A stretch of 17,550 nucleotides of DNA from JADJQU01 sp035490315 (lineage in GTDB: Bacteria; Planctomycetota; UBA1135; GCA-002686595): contig DATHET010000153.1 in the NCBI GenBank assembly GCA_035490315.1, positions 1 through 17,550 of the forward strand. Direction: 5' to 3'. The notes under the pieces are model-generated. The model was not told where the DNA came from, searched no databases, and saw only the letters and a list, made by a program, of their open reading frames with translations. The translations under genes and the position numbers were made by a program. Below, one piece after another: positions 7,286-15,116 of the stretch (its first letter is position 1; the number at the start of each line of letters is the position of its first letter).

Positions 7286-8830
7286 GTCCGCGAATTCTTT
7301 CGGGAGGGTCGCGGGGCTCGGAGCCGAAAGAGTTGCGAGCATCACGAACGTGGAGACGCATCCGACGGCTGCGGTGCACAGGCTCCACCAGGACGCCGGC
7401 GCATGGGCGAGCCAGGTCGAAACACCGAGGCCCAGCGTGGCGGCCGAGGTCAGGACGTGGTTGGCCAGGAGCCAGCGCATGGATTTCGCGTCGAAGCTTC
7501 CGCTCCAGCAGATCGCCGGAAAAACCAGCGCGAGGCTTGCGCAGCCGACGCCCCACGAGCCGGCTTGGATTCCCACGGCGAGCAGCAGGGCGCATGGCAG
7601 CAATCCGAGTTGCCAGCGCCGCGCATCGCCTGGCCAGAGTCCGAGCAGGAAAGGCAGGAACACCAGGACGGCGAGCGCGCTGCGAGCCAGGGCCCACGCG
7701 CCGAAATGGAACAATGCGAGGGAAATCGCCGCGAGGATCAGCGCCGCACCCCAGACCGAACAGGCGAACAACAGTCGGCCGGTGGGCAGGACGCGACGCC
7801 CGGATCGGCTGGCGGCGAGCACGAGGTCCCCGAGCGGCTCGATCAAGAGGCCATGCACCAGGCTCCCCACCAGGCTCGGCGCTTCGCGCAGGAAGGCGCG
7901 CGAGACCTCCCACACTCCGAGCAGCACGGCGGCCAGGATCAGCGCGGCGAAAAACCCGCCCGCGGCGGCGATGCACCAGGCAGCCCAGGTGGCGAGGTCG
8001 GCAGGGGCAAGCAGGTACTTGGTGGCAAGCACCGCGGGAAACAAGCTGAGCTTGAAGAACAGCCCGAAGCTCTTCTCACTGCGCGCCTGCTCCTTCTCGT
8101 CGCCCGGATCCCCGGAGCTGCGTGGGGCGCGCCACCCCGGCCCGAGCCAACGCAACAGCGGATGGCGCAGCTTGTGCAAGGCCACCAGCCCATTGCGCGC
8201 GTCGGAACCGTGGGGATCCAGCCGCAAGGACTCGCCGAGAGATTCCTCGGCGACCGCAAGGTCGCGCTTGCGCAGGGCGATCCAACCGCGCAGGGCGTGA
8301 GCCTCCGCGTTTTCCGCTTCCAGGCGCAGCAGATCCCCGGTGGATTCGCTCGCGCTTGCGTCGAGATGTTGCTCCTCGAGGATCTGAGCGCGCAGGGTGA
8401 GCGCCGAAGTATTCTCGGGCTCGAGCTCCATCGCCTCTTGCAGCGCCTGCATCGCCTCGACGGGCCGCGACTGGCGGCGCAGCGAGCGCGCACGCTGCAC
8501 GTGCGACGAGGCGCGCTCGGGATCGAGATCGAGCGCGCAATCGATGGCTTCGATGGCTTCGATGTCGCGGCCTTGGATGAAGAGCGCATCGCACAGCGTC
8601 TCCCAGCCGAAGGGCATGTCCGGCGCGCAGCGCACCGCTTCGCGCGCGGCGATTTCGGCTTCCTTGGCCCGGCCCAGCTGCACGTGGCAACAGCTCGCCA
8701 GCGCATGGGCCCGAGCATCGCTCGCGTCCTCCGCCAGCGCCGCGAGGGCCTCGACCAGCGCCCGCTCGAAGCGGTCCTGCTGGTACAAGAGCACGCCGCG
8801 CTCCAGGCGCTGCTGGATGACTTCGGTCAT
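7256..8830 (-). CDS. TPR-repeat multi-pass membrane protein
   Basis: This protein has 524 residues. The N-terminal ~215 form a run of tetratricopeptide repeats (for example GVLLYQQDRFERALVEALAA, and CALDLDPERASSHVQRARSL followed by PVEAMQALQEAMELEPEN), a helical protein-binding scaffold. A charged linker (EKEQARSEKS) leads to the C-terminal half, which holds roughly six to eight hydrophobic helices, including WAAWCIAAAGGFFAALILAA, GAALILAAISLALFHFG and ALAVLVFLPFLLGLW. The TPR part probably faces the cytoplasm (inference). The gene starts 13 bp after the stop of the TPR-AAA+ gene on the same strand, so the two form an operon and may work as a membrane platform with its ATPase. The last codons (SVPGKAPPS then TGA) are read from the right arm of the long hairpin. 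No family name is recognised. Confidence 0.8.
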   Translation of the reverse strand: MTEVIQQRLERGVLLYQQDRFERALVEALAALAEDASDARAHALASCCHVQLGRAKEAEIAAREAVRCAPDMPFGWETLCDALFIQGRDIEAIEAIDCALDLDPERASSHVQRARSLRRQSRPVEAMQALQEAMELEPENTSALTLRAQILEEQHLDASASESTGDLLRLEAENAEAHALRGWIALRKRDLAVAEESLGESLRLDPHGSDARNGLVALHKLRHPLLRWLGPGWRAPRSSGDPGDEKEQARSEKSFGLFFKLSLFPAVLATKYLLAPADLATWAAWCIAAAGGFFAALILAAVLLGVWEVSRAFLREAPSLVGSLVHGLLIEPLGDLVLAASRSGRRVLPTGRLLFACSVWGAALILAAISLALFHFGAWALARSALAVLVFLPFLLGLWPGDARRWQLGLLPCALLLAVGIQAGSWGVGCASLALVFPAICWSGSFDAKSMRWLLANHVLTSAATLGLGVSTWLAHAPASWWSLCTAAVGCVSTFVMLATLSAPSPATLPKEFADSVPGKAPPS

Positions 8831-8843
8831 CGCGCGCCGCTCC

Positions 8844-10256
8844 TCAGAGCTTCATGTAGCGCACGAGATCGTCGTAGGCTCCGCCTTGATTCGAGAACAA
8901 AGCGTAGTTGCGCGCCGACGCGAACCATTCACGAGTCGACGGCGCGACGCGCTTGATGCAACCCAGGAGATCCTTGCCGCGGATCGGCGCCGGATGCCCG
9001 GTGCGCAGGGCTTCGCGCAGCTTGTCCTCGATCACGAGGTCCACCAGGGCCTTCAAGTCCGCGCCCGAGAAGCCCTCGGTCTTCCTGGCGACCGCCTCGA
9101 GCTGCAGATCCTCCTGCGGCTTGCCCGCAAGGTGCACCTTGAGCGCTGCCACGCGCGCCAGCTCGTCCGGCGGCGGCACGAAGAGCACGCGATCGAAGCG
9201 GCCGGGCCTGCGGAAAGCGGAATCCAGGTGCCAGGGCGCATTCGTCGCGCCGAGCATCAGCACGCCTTCGTTCGACGCATTGGCGCCGTCGAGCTCGGAG
9301 AGGAATTGATTGACGATCGAGCGGCCGCTGGCGCCGTGGTGGTCGCTGCGCTTGCTCGCCAGGGCGTCGACTTCGTCGAAGAACAGGACGCAGGGCGCGG
9401 CGCGGCGCGCTTCCTCGAACAGCGCGTGCAGATTGCGCTCCGAGCTGCCGATCCACATCTCGAGCACGTCCTGGATGCCGACGGCCATGAAGCGTCCCTC
9501 GAGCTCGCCGGCGGTGGCGCGCGCGAGCAAGGTCTTGCCGCAGCCCGGCGGCCCGTACATCAGGATCCCGCCACCGCTTTTCTTGCCGTAGGCAGCGAAA
9601 AGCTCGGGCGTCTTCGCGGGCTGCAGGATCTTCATCGAGATCTCTTCCTTGAGCTGCTCGAGCCCGCCGACGTCGGCGAAGCGCAGCGTCGGACGCTCGA
9701 GGTTCCACTTGCCCTTCGAGTCGGCGGCTGCCTGCCTGGAACGCGCCGTCGGGATCACGTGGGGTCGCGAGCCGTCGCCGTTTTCTCCGTCCTCCGCCAC
9801 AGCCTGCGCCTCGCGCTCCGCTTCGGGCTCGCGAGCGGTCGGGATGCCGTTGGAAAGCCCCAGTTTTTCCGCAAGGCCAGGGTCGGCGATGGTGAGATCG
9901 CGCTCGAGCGCGCTGCGATACGCCTCGCGCGCTTTTTCCCACGCGCCTTCGACGATCAAGAGTCGCGCGAGCTGAAGCCAACCCTTCGCGGGCAGCTTGT
10001 TCGCTTCGCGCAGAGCCTCCAGAACCACCAGCGCGTGCGAAGCCTTTCCGGCAGCCGAGTAACACCCGGCGAGCTCGAGCCGCAGCGCGATGTTCTCGGG
10101 ATCGCCCGTCATCAGCGTCCGCAATTCGACGGCGGCCTCCTCGAAGCGGCCGACCTCGCAGAGCACGGAGACCAGATGCTGGCGCAGCGGCTGATTCTGC
10201 GGACTCAGCTGCAGGGCCTGGCGCAGGGTATGCAGGGTTTCGTCGTCGGAAAGCAT
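8844..10256 (-). CDS. AAA+ ATPase with N-terminal TPR domain (Cdc48/spastin/FtsH-like module)
   Basis: This 470-residue soluble protein opens with TPR-like helices (residues ~1-130: LRQALQLSPQNQPLRQHLVS, FEEAAVELRTLMTGDPEN, AREAYRSALERD). A charged, probably disordered linker follows (~140-190). The single AAA domain (~195-430) opens with FADVGGLEQLKEEI. It has Walker A GPPGCGKT (~234-241), Walker B VLFFDEVDAL (~290-299), sensor-1 GATNAP and arginine-finger segment RRPGRFDRVLF. The second half GFSGADLKALV is typical of classic-clade AAA proteins (Cdc48, FtsH, katanin/spastin). No protease or membrane segment is present, so it probably remodels protein complexes chosen by its TPR domain. It is the first gene of the operon with the TPR membrane protein, and it is divergent from kaiC with ~270 bp between starts, which must hold promoters for both. 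Confidence 0.92.
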   Translation of the reverse strand: MLSDDETLHTLRQALQLSPQNQPLRQHLVSVLCEVGRFEEAAVELRTLMTGDPENIALRLELAGCYSAAGKASHALVVLEALREANKLPAKGWLQLARLLIVEGAWEKAREAYRSALERDLTIADPGLAEKLGLSNGIPTAREPEAEREAQAVAEDGENGDGSRPHVIPTARSRQAAADSKGKWNLERPTLRFADVGGLEQLKEEISMKILQPAKTPELFAAYGKKSGGGILMYGPPGCGKTLLARATAGELEGRFMAVGIQDVLEMWIGSSERNLHALFEEARRAAPCVLFFDEVDALASKRSDHHGASGRSIVNQFLSELDGANASNEGVLMLGATNAPWHLDSAFRRPGRFDRVLFVPPPDELARVAALKVHLAGKPQEDLQLEAVARKTEGFSGADLKALVDLVIEDKLREALRTGHPAPIRGKDLLGCIKRVAPSTREWFASARNYALFSNQGGAYDDLVRYMKL

Positions 10257-10515
10257 GTGGTCAGGAGATCGGCCTTTCGAGCGGCGCAGCTGTAGGCAGC
10301 CGCTTCGGTGCTCGCCTCGAGCTCCGTGTTGCCCCTGGAAGGCCGCTGAACAGGGACTCGGGGTTTTCAGGTACTACTCTCCGGCTCGGTCACGATGGCG
10401 AGCGGCACGCAGCTCCGTTATCTTCGTTGCTCGAGCACGAGGCTGACCTCGGGATTATGGGGTAGCATCTGCGCTGCACCGACTCGCAGCAGCGAATTGC
10501 GCTCATCCGTCTACA

Positions 10516-10523
10516 TGAGGAAA
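10516..10523 (+). promoter_or_regulatory. Shine-Dalgarno favouring the GTG start of kaiC
   Basis: TGAGGAAA includes the GAGGA core, which ends 8 bases before GTG 10530. The in-frame ATG at 10515 has no such purine run upstream, so the GTG start is preferred. Confidence 0.4.
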
Positions 10524-10529
10524 GTCCGT

Positions 10530-12257
10530 GTGAAAGTGGAGAAGCGCGCCCTCGCCGCACTGGCCAAATCCAGGACGGGGATCCAGGGGCTGGACGAGAT
10601 CACCAACGGCGGATTGCCCACGGGTCGGCCGACGCTGGTCTGCGGAGCAGCGGGCTGCGGCAAGACCATGCTCGCGATGGAGTTCCTGTTGCGCGGCGCA
10701 ACGGAGTTCGGCGAGCCCGGCGTCATGATGATGTTCGAGGAAACGGCCGAGGAGCTGAGCGCGAACATGCGCTCGCTCGGCTTCGACCTCGACGAGCTCG
10801 TCGCGCAGAAGAAGATCGTCGTCGATTTCGTGCGCATCGAGCGCAGCGAGATCGAGGAGACCGGTGAATACGACCTCGAGGCCTTGTTCATCCGGCTGAG
10901 CCACGCGATCGACACGGTCGGCGCCAAGCGGGTCGTGCTGGACACGCTCGAAGCCCTGTTCGCCGGCCTGCCCAACGAGGCGATCCTGCGCGCGGAACTG
11001 CGGCGTCTGTTCCGCTGGCTCAAGGAACACGGGATGACCGCGGTGATCACCGCCGAGCGCGGCGAGAAGAGCCTGACCCGCTACGGCCTGGAGGAGTACG
11101 TCGCCGACTGTGTGATCCTGCTCGATCACCGCGTCGACGACCAGGTCTCCACGCGCCGGCTGCGCGTGGTGAAGTACCGCGGCTCGCGGCACGGGACCAA
11201 CGAATACCCCTTCATGATCGGCTCCAGCGGCATGTCGGTGCTGCCGATCACCTCGCTGCTCCTGCAGCACAAGGCGCGCGACGAGCGCGTGGGCACCGGC
11301 ATCCGCGGTCTCGACGAAATGCTCGGAGGCAAAGGCGTCTACCGCGCGAGCAGCGTCCTGATCTCGGGCACGCCGGGGACAGGAAAGAGCAGTCTTGCCG
11401 CCATCTTCGCCGATGCCGCCTGCCGTCGCGGCGAGCGCTCCCTGTTGTTCGCTTACGAGGAATCCAGCTCGCAGCTGCAGCGCAACATGCGCTCGATCGG
11501 GCTGGACCTGGGGCCTTGGATCAAGAAAGACCTGCTGCGCCTGCATGCCTCTCGGCCGACGCTGTTCGGCCTCGAGCAGCACCTGGTGCAGATGCACGAG
11601 GCGGTCAAGGACTTCAACCCCTCCGTGGTCGTGATCGACCCGATCAGCAACCTGACCTTCGACCACGACGATCGCGCGCTCAAGCCGACCTTGATGCGCC
11701 TGATCGACTTCCTCAAGGCCTCCGACATCACCGCGCTGTTCACCAACCTGAGCAGCGACTCCGGGAACAGTGTCGCGAACACCGAAGTCGGCGTTTCCTC
11801 GCTGATGGATACCTGGATCCTGCTCTCGAATCTCGAGGACAATGGCGCGCGCACGCGCGCGGTGCAGGTGCTCAAGTCGCGCGGGATGTCTCACTCCAAC
11901 CAGGTCCGGGAATTCGTGATGACCGAGCACGGCGTCGACCTGGTCGACGTCTTCCTGAAGGGCGATCGCGTGCTGACGGGCAGCGCCCGCCTCGCTCACC
12001 AGCAACAGGCACTCGCGTTCGCGAACTTCGAGACCAGGGATCAGGCGCAACGCCAGCTGGTGGCGACCAGGAAGCGTCTGGCCCTCGAGGCGCAGATCGC
12101 CGCGCTCCAAGCGGAGCTGCTCGAGCAGAATCCACTGGACAATTCGTCCTCTGCCCGCGAATCGCGCAACGGCAGGGGCTATTCAAGACCCGAGTCTCCC
12201 GCGAAGAAACGGCGCGACGGCGTCACCATCGCCCGAGCGAACCGACCAGGAACATGA
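10530..12257 (+). CDS. kaiC: KaiC family double-domain ATPase/autokinase
   Basis: From GTG 10530 the protein has 575 residues (ATG 10515 would add 5; ATG 10395 adds a poorly conserved leader). It has two RecA-like KaiC domains. CI has TGIQGLDEITNGGLP, Walker A CGAAGCGKT (38-46) and the catalytic glutamate pair E70/E71. CII has GIRGLDEMLGGKGVYR, Walker A GTPGTGKS (280-287) and E310/E311. The cyanobacterial KaiC phosphosites S431/T432 align with S423/S424 here (GVSSLMDTWILL), so autophosphorylation on a Ser-Ser pair is plausible. The C-terminal ~60 residues are not the usual KaiA-binding tail. They read as a coiled coil (RLALEAQIAALQAELLEQ) followed by a basic, Ser-rich end. The stop overlaps the next gene's start (ATGA). 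KaiA-less KaiC/KaiB sets are known in many non-cyanobacteria as timers or stress regulators. That role is inferred here. Confidence 0.96.
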   Translation: MKVEKRALAALAKSRTGIQGLDEITNGGLPTGRPTLVCGAAGCGKTMLAMEFLLRGATEFGEPGVMMMFEETAEELSANMRSLGFDLDELVAQKKIVVDFVRIERSEIEETGEYDLEALFIRLSHAIDTVGAKRVVLDTLEALFAGLPNEAILRAELRRLFRWLKEHGMTAVITAERGEKSLTRYGLEEYVADCVILLDHRVDDQVSTRRLRVVKYRGSRHGTNEYPFMIGSSGMSVLPITSLLLQHKARDERVGTGIRGLDEMLGGKGVYRASSVLISGTPGTGKSSLAAIFADAACRRGERSLLFAYEESSSQLQRNMRSIGLDLGPWIKKDLLRLHASRPTLFGLEQHLVQMHEAVKDFNPSVVVIDPISNLTFDHDDRALKPTLMRLIDFLKASDITALFTNLSSDSGNSVANTEVGVSSLMDTWILLSNLEDNGARTRAVQVLKSRGMSHSNQVREFVMTEHGVDLVDVFLKGDRVLTGSARLAHQQQALAFANFETRDQAQRQLVATRKRLALEAQIAALQAELLEQNPLDNSSSARESRNGRGYSRPESPAKKRRDGVTIARANRPGT

Positions 12258-12604
12258 AGCGCACGCTGACCAAAAAGGCACCCCGAACGGCTCCTCCCAC
12301 CGCCTGTGAATGGCAATTGCGCCTGTACGTCGCGGGGCAGACAGCGAAATCGACCGCCGCTCTGGCGAATCTGCGCCGCCTGTGCGAGACGCACCTCGCG
12401 GGTCGTTACGAGATCGAGGTGGTCGACCTGCTGGTCAATCCGAAACTCGCCGTAGGAGATCAGATCCTGGCCGTTCCCACCCTGGTGCGGCGCCTGCCCG
12501 AGCCGATGAAGAAGATCATCGGCGATCTTTCCAACGAGGACCGCGTGCTGGTCGGCCTCGACGTGCAACCTCTGCCCCTGGCAATTCCCGTCGATGAAGA
12601 CTGA
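12254..12604 (+). CDS. kaiB: KaiB family protein, canonical-like copy
   Basis: This 116-residue protein starts at ATG 12254, overlapping the kaiC stop by 4 bases (ATGA), a sign of translational coupling. After ~20 basic, Pro/Thr-rich residues the KaiB thioredoxin-like fold begins with WQLRLYVAGQTAKS and continues through EIEVVDLLVNPKLA, ILAVPTLVRRLPEPMKKIIG and DLSNEDRVLVGLD. These match the conserved blocks of cyanobacterial KaiB (LYVAG, ILATPTL, RRIIGDLS, LIGLD) closely, so it should bind the CI ring of KaiC. The basic N-terminal tail is absent from standard KaiB. In a KaiA-less system it cannot sequester KaiA, so it may act on the downstream kinase instead (inference). Confidence 0.93.
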   Translation: MKRTLTKKAPRTAPPTACEWQLRLYVAGQTAKSTAALANLRRLCETHLAGRYEIEVVDLLVNPKLAVGDQILAVPTLVRRLPEPMKKIIGDLSNEDRVLVGLDVQPLPLAIPVDED

Positions 12605-12896
12605 ATGCCGCTACAAGCTGCGGCTCTACGTGACGAGCACGGGCGCTCGATCGTCGCGCGCGATCGTCAACGTGCGGCGGATCTGCGAGGAGAATCTTCG
12701 CGGCATCTACGACCTCGACATCGTCGACATCGGCCTGCATCCGCAGCTGGCGAGCAGCGAGCAGCTGGTCGCAGCTCCCACGCTGGTCAAGCTGCTGCCG
12801 CTTCCGGTGCGCCGTTTCGTCGGCGACATGTCCCAGACCGCGCGCATCTTGAGCGGATTGAACCTGGCGGCCGACCCGACGGGCGCCGAGGGCTGA
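12594..12896 (+). CDS. kaiB: KaiB family protein, diverged second copy
   Basis: This is a 100-residue protein whose ATG lies 11 bases inside the preceding kaiB in another frame, so it is strongly coupled to it. The fold blocks are recognisable but changed: YKLRLYVTSTGARSS, YDLDIVDIGLHPQLA, LVAAPTLVKLLPLPVRRFVG and DMSQTARILSGL. The LYVAG block has become LYVTS, IIGDLS has become FVGDMS, and the second half differs from the first copy at many positions, so this is an old duplication with likely division of labour. Paired KaiB paralogues beside kaiC and a PAS kinase are a known arrangement in non-cyanobacteria. The specific partner of this copy is unknown. It ends 3 bases before the start of the kinase gene. 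Confidence 0.92.
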   Translation: MKTECRYKLRLYVTSTGARSSRAIVNVRRICEENLRGIYDLDIVDIGLHPQLASSEQLVAAPTLVKLLPLPVRRFVGDMSQTARILSGLNLAADPTGAEG

Positions 12897-12899
12897 GCC

Positions 12900-14975
12900 A
12901 TGCAGGCCAAGCCGACTGACATCCCGCACGACTCCCCGAAGGACAGTGCGCAAGCCTTGCTGCGCGAGAACGCGGAATTGCGCGCACGACTGGCCGAGGC
13001 CGAGGAGACGCTGCGCGCGCTGAGCAACGGCGAGCTGGACGCGGTCGTGGTCGGCGCCGACGTCTACCGTTTGGAGAGCGCCTCGGACGCGACCGACCGC
13101 TTCCGCCGCGACGTGCTGGCGCAGATGGAGGACGCGGTGCTGGCCTTGGACGTGAAGGGCCACGTCATCTACCTCAATCCGGCCGCGGAGCGTCACCTGG
13201 GCTTGAGCGCTGCCCAGGTGCTCGGCCTCGCCTTGGAAAAGGTCTACACGCAGGAATGGCTTTCACCGGCTGACGAGGCTGATTTCCAGGCAGCGCTGGA
13301 CAAGGCCGGCTTCTGGCGCGGCCGCAGCCGCCACATCGCGCCCGACGGGCGCAAGCGCCTGGTCGAGAGCTCCGTGAGTCGCATGCGCGACACCAAGGGC
13401 GCCGTGATCGGCTCGCTGGCGGTGATCCGCGACGTGTCCGAGCAGGCAGCGTCGGAAGCGGCGCTGCTCGAAAGCCGCGCGCGACTGCAATTCACCCTCG
13501 ACGCGGCGCGCATCGGAGCCTGGGACCTCGATCTGCAAACGGGCACGGCTCGCCGTTCCGCGCGCTTCGATCGCTGCTTCGGCTACAGCGAGCCGCCGGA
13601 GAGCTGGACCTACCAGATCTTCCTGGCACACCTGCATCCCGAGGACCGGTCGCTGATCGAGCGCGGGTTCCAGGAGGCGATCGATTCCAGCGGCGAGTGG
13701 CATTTCGAGTGCCGCGTCGTGTGGTCCGACAGCAGCGTGCACTGGATCGAAGCCCACGGAAAAGTCTTCACCGAGCACGACAAGCCGAGGCGCATGCTCG
13801 GGATCGTCTTCGACGCCACCGAGCGCAAGCACGTGCAGCTGGCGCTGGTGGACGCGGACAAGCGCAAGGACGAGTTCCTCGCGACCCTGGCGCACGAGCT
13901 GCGCAATCCCCTGGCGCCGATCAGCCACTCGCTGCAGATCCTGCGGCTCTCGAAGGACAAGCAGGTCCACGAGCGGGCGCAGTCGATGATCGAGCGCCAG
14001 CTGGCGCAGATGGTGCATCTGGTCGACGACCTGCTCGACGTCAGCCGCATCAGCCAGGGCAAGCTCGAGCTGCGCAGGGAATGGATCGAGATCGCCGCCG
14101 TGCTGCAGAACGCGGTCGACACCAGCCAGCCGCTGATCGAAAGCAGGAACCACGAGCTGGTGGTCGAGCTGCCCGGGCGAACCGTGCTGGTCGATGCGGA
14201 CATGACGCGCTTGACCCAGGTGGTCTCGAACCTGCTCAACAACGCGGCCAAGTACACGCCCGACGGCGGGCGCATCCTGCTCTGCGCCGCCTTCAACGGC
14301 GACAGCGTGGAGATCACGGTCACCGACAGCGGCATCGGCATTCCCAAGGCCATGCTGCCGCGCGTGTTCGACATGTTCACGCAGATCAACCGCAGGCTCG
14401 AGCGCTCGCAAGGCGGCTTGGGAATCGGGCTCGCGCTGGTCAAGCGGCTGGTCGAGATGCACGGCGGCAGCGTGACGGCGCGCAGCGAGGGCGAGAACCT
14501 CGGCACGACCCTGGTCGTGCGCCTGCCCGCGATCCAGGGGCTGGCGCCGGTGACACCGGCAAAGCCCGCGGCTGTCGTATCGCAGGAAGAGGGCTCCGGC
14601 TTGCGCGTGCTCGTCGTCGACGACAACCGCGACAGCGCGGACAGCCTGGTGATCGCCTTGACGCTCAACGGTCACGTGACGGCGACGGCCTACGACGGGG
14701 AAGAAGCGCTGTCGAAGGCCGAGGACTTCCAGCCGGATGCCGTGCTGCTCGACATCGGGCTGCCGGGAATCTCAGGCTACGAAGCCGCGCGCCGCATGCG
14801 CGCCCAGCCCTGGGGCCGGGAGATCGTGCTGCTCGCGCTCAGCGGCTGGGGCCAGGAAGAGGATCAACAGCGCTCCCACGAAGCTGGCTTCGACCAGCAC
14901 CTGGTCAAGCCGGTCGATCCGAACGTGCTCACCGACCTGCTGCAGCGCGCCTGCGGCGGCACGCGCTCGCGCTGA
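12900..14975 (+). CDS. Hybrid histidine kinase (PAS-PAS-HisKA-HATPase-REC) of the kai cluster
   Basis: This 691-residue protein has no membrane segment, so it is a cytosolic sensor. The order is: N-terminal coiled coil (~15-45, ENAELRARLAEAEETLRALS); PAS1 (~65-175, with VIYLNPAAERHLG); PAS2 (~190-310, with a PAC-like segment ending FDATERK); HisKA with H332 in FLATLAHELRNPLAPI; HATPase (~430-545) with N-box NLLNNAAKYT near 444, DSGIGIP and GGLGIGLALVKRLVEMHGG; and a C-terminal receiver (~572-690) with VLVVDDN, phospho-acceptor D618 (LLDIGLPG) and HLVKP. The attached receiver implies a phosphorelay or self-regulation, since no output domain or separate regulator follows. Its start is 3 bases after the second kaiB stop, so it is the fourth gene of the kai operon and the probable route by which KaiB/KaiC state reaches the cell. 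Confidence 0.96.
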   Translation: MQAKPTDIPHDSPKDSAQALLRENAELRARLAEAEETLRALSNGELDAVVVGADVYRLESASDATDRFRRDVLAQMEDAVLALDVKGHVIYLNPAAERHLGLSAAQVLGLALEKVYTQEWLSPADEADFQAALDKAGFWRGRSRHIAPDGRKRLVESSVSRMRDTKGAVIGSLAVIRDVSEQAASEAALLESRARLQFTLDAARIGAWDLDLQTGTARRSARFDRCFGYSEPPESWTYQIFLAHLHPEDRSLIERGFQEAIDSSGEWHFECRVVWSDSSVHWIEAHGKVFTEHDKPRRMLGIVFDATERKHVQLALVDADKRKDEFLATLAHELRNPLAPISHSLQILRLSKDKQVHERAQSMIERQLAQMVHLVDDLLDVSRISQGKLELRREWIEIAAVLQNAVDTSQPLIESRNHELVVELPGRTVLVDADMTRLTQVVSNLLNNAAKYTPDGGRILLCAAFNGDSVEITVTDSGIGIPKAMLPRVFDMFTQINRRLERSQGGLGIGLALVKRLVEMHGGSVTARSEGENLGTTLVVRLPAIQGLAPVTPAKPAAVVSQEEGSGLRVLVVDDNRDSADSLVIALTLNGHVTATAYDGEEALSKAEDFQPDAVLLDIGLPGISGYEAARRMRAQPWGREIVLLALSGWGQEEDQQRSHEAGFDQHLVKPVDPNVLTDLLQRACGGTRSR

Positions 14976-14982
14976 GTCGGGC

Positions 14983-15015
14983 GCTGGCCAGGCGTCGTCG
15001 CGACGCCTTGCCAGC
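14983..15015 (+). terminator. Hairpin terminator of the kai operon
   Basis: GCTGGCCAGGCGTCG (14983-14997) pairs with CGACGCCTTGCCAGC (15001-15015) with one mismatch and a 3-base loop, 8 bases after the kinase stop codon. There is no T-tract, which is common in GC-rich genomes. It separates the kai genes from rtcB. Confidence 0.5.
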
Positions 15016-15116
15016 CAGCCGCGCGAGACGTCTTCGCCGCCGTGATCGCAGCACTGCCGCGAGCTCCAGGGAAGCGTGCGCGTGAATTTGCGCGAAGTGG
15101 AGCACAGAATGCCTCG

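Noticed and set aside
8397..10295. Plus-strand open frame of about 630 codons opposite the AAA+ gene
   Set aside because: It is a mirror frame of the AAA+ and TPR genes, with an Arg/Ser-rich composition and no motif.
10395..10529. Longer N-terminus for KaiC from ATG 10395
   Set aside because: The added residues are Arg/Ser-rich and unlike KaiC. A Shine-Dalgarno is found just before GTG 10530, and the KaiC domain starts about 20 residues after it.
13263..14675. Minus-strand open frame of 470 codons opposite the hybrid kinase
   Set aside because: It lies wholly antisense to a gene with full kinase motifs, and its translation matches nothing I know.
15042..15116. Longer N-terminus for RtcB from GTG 15042
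   Set aside because: The added 25 residues do not resemble RtcB N-termini, and family similarity starts just after ATG 15117. It cannot be fully excluded because neither start has a strong ribosome binding site.
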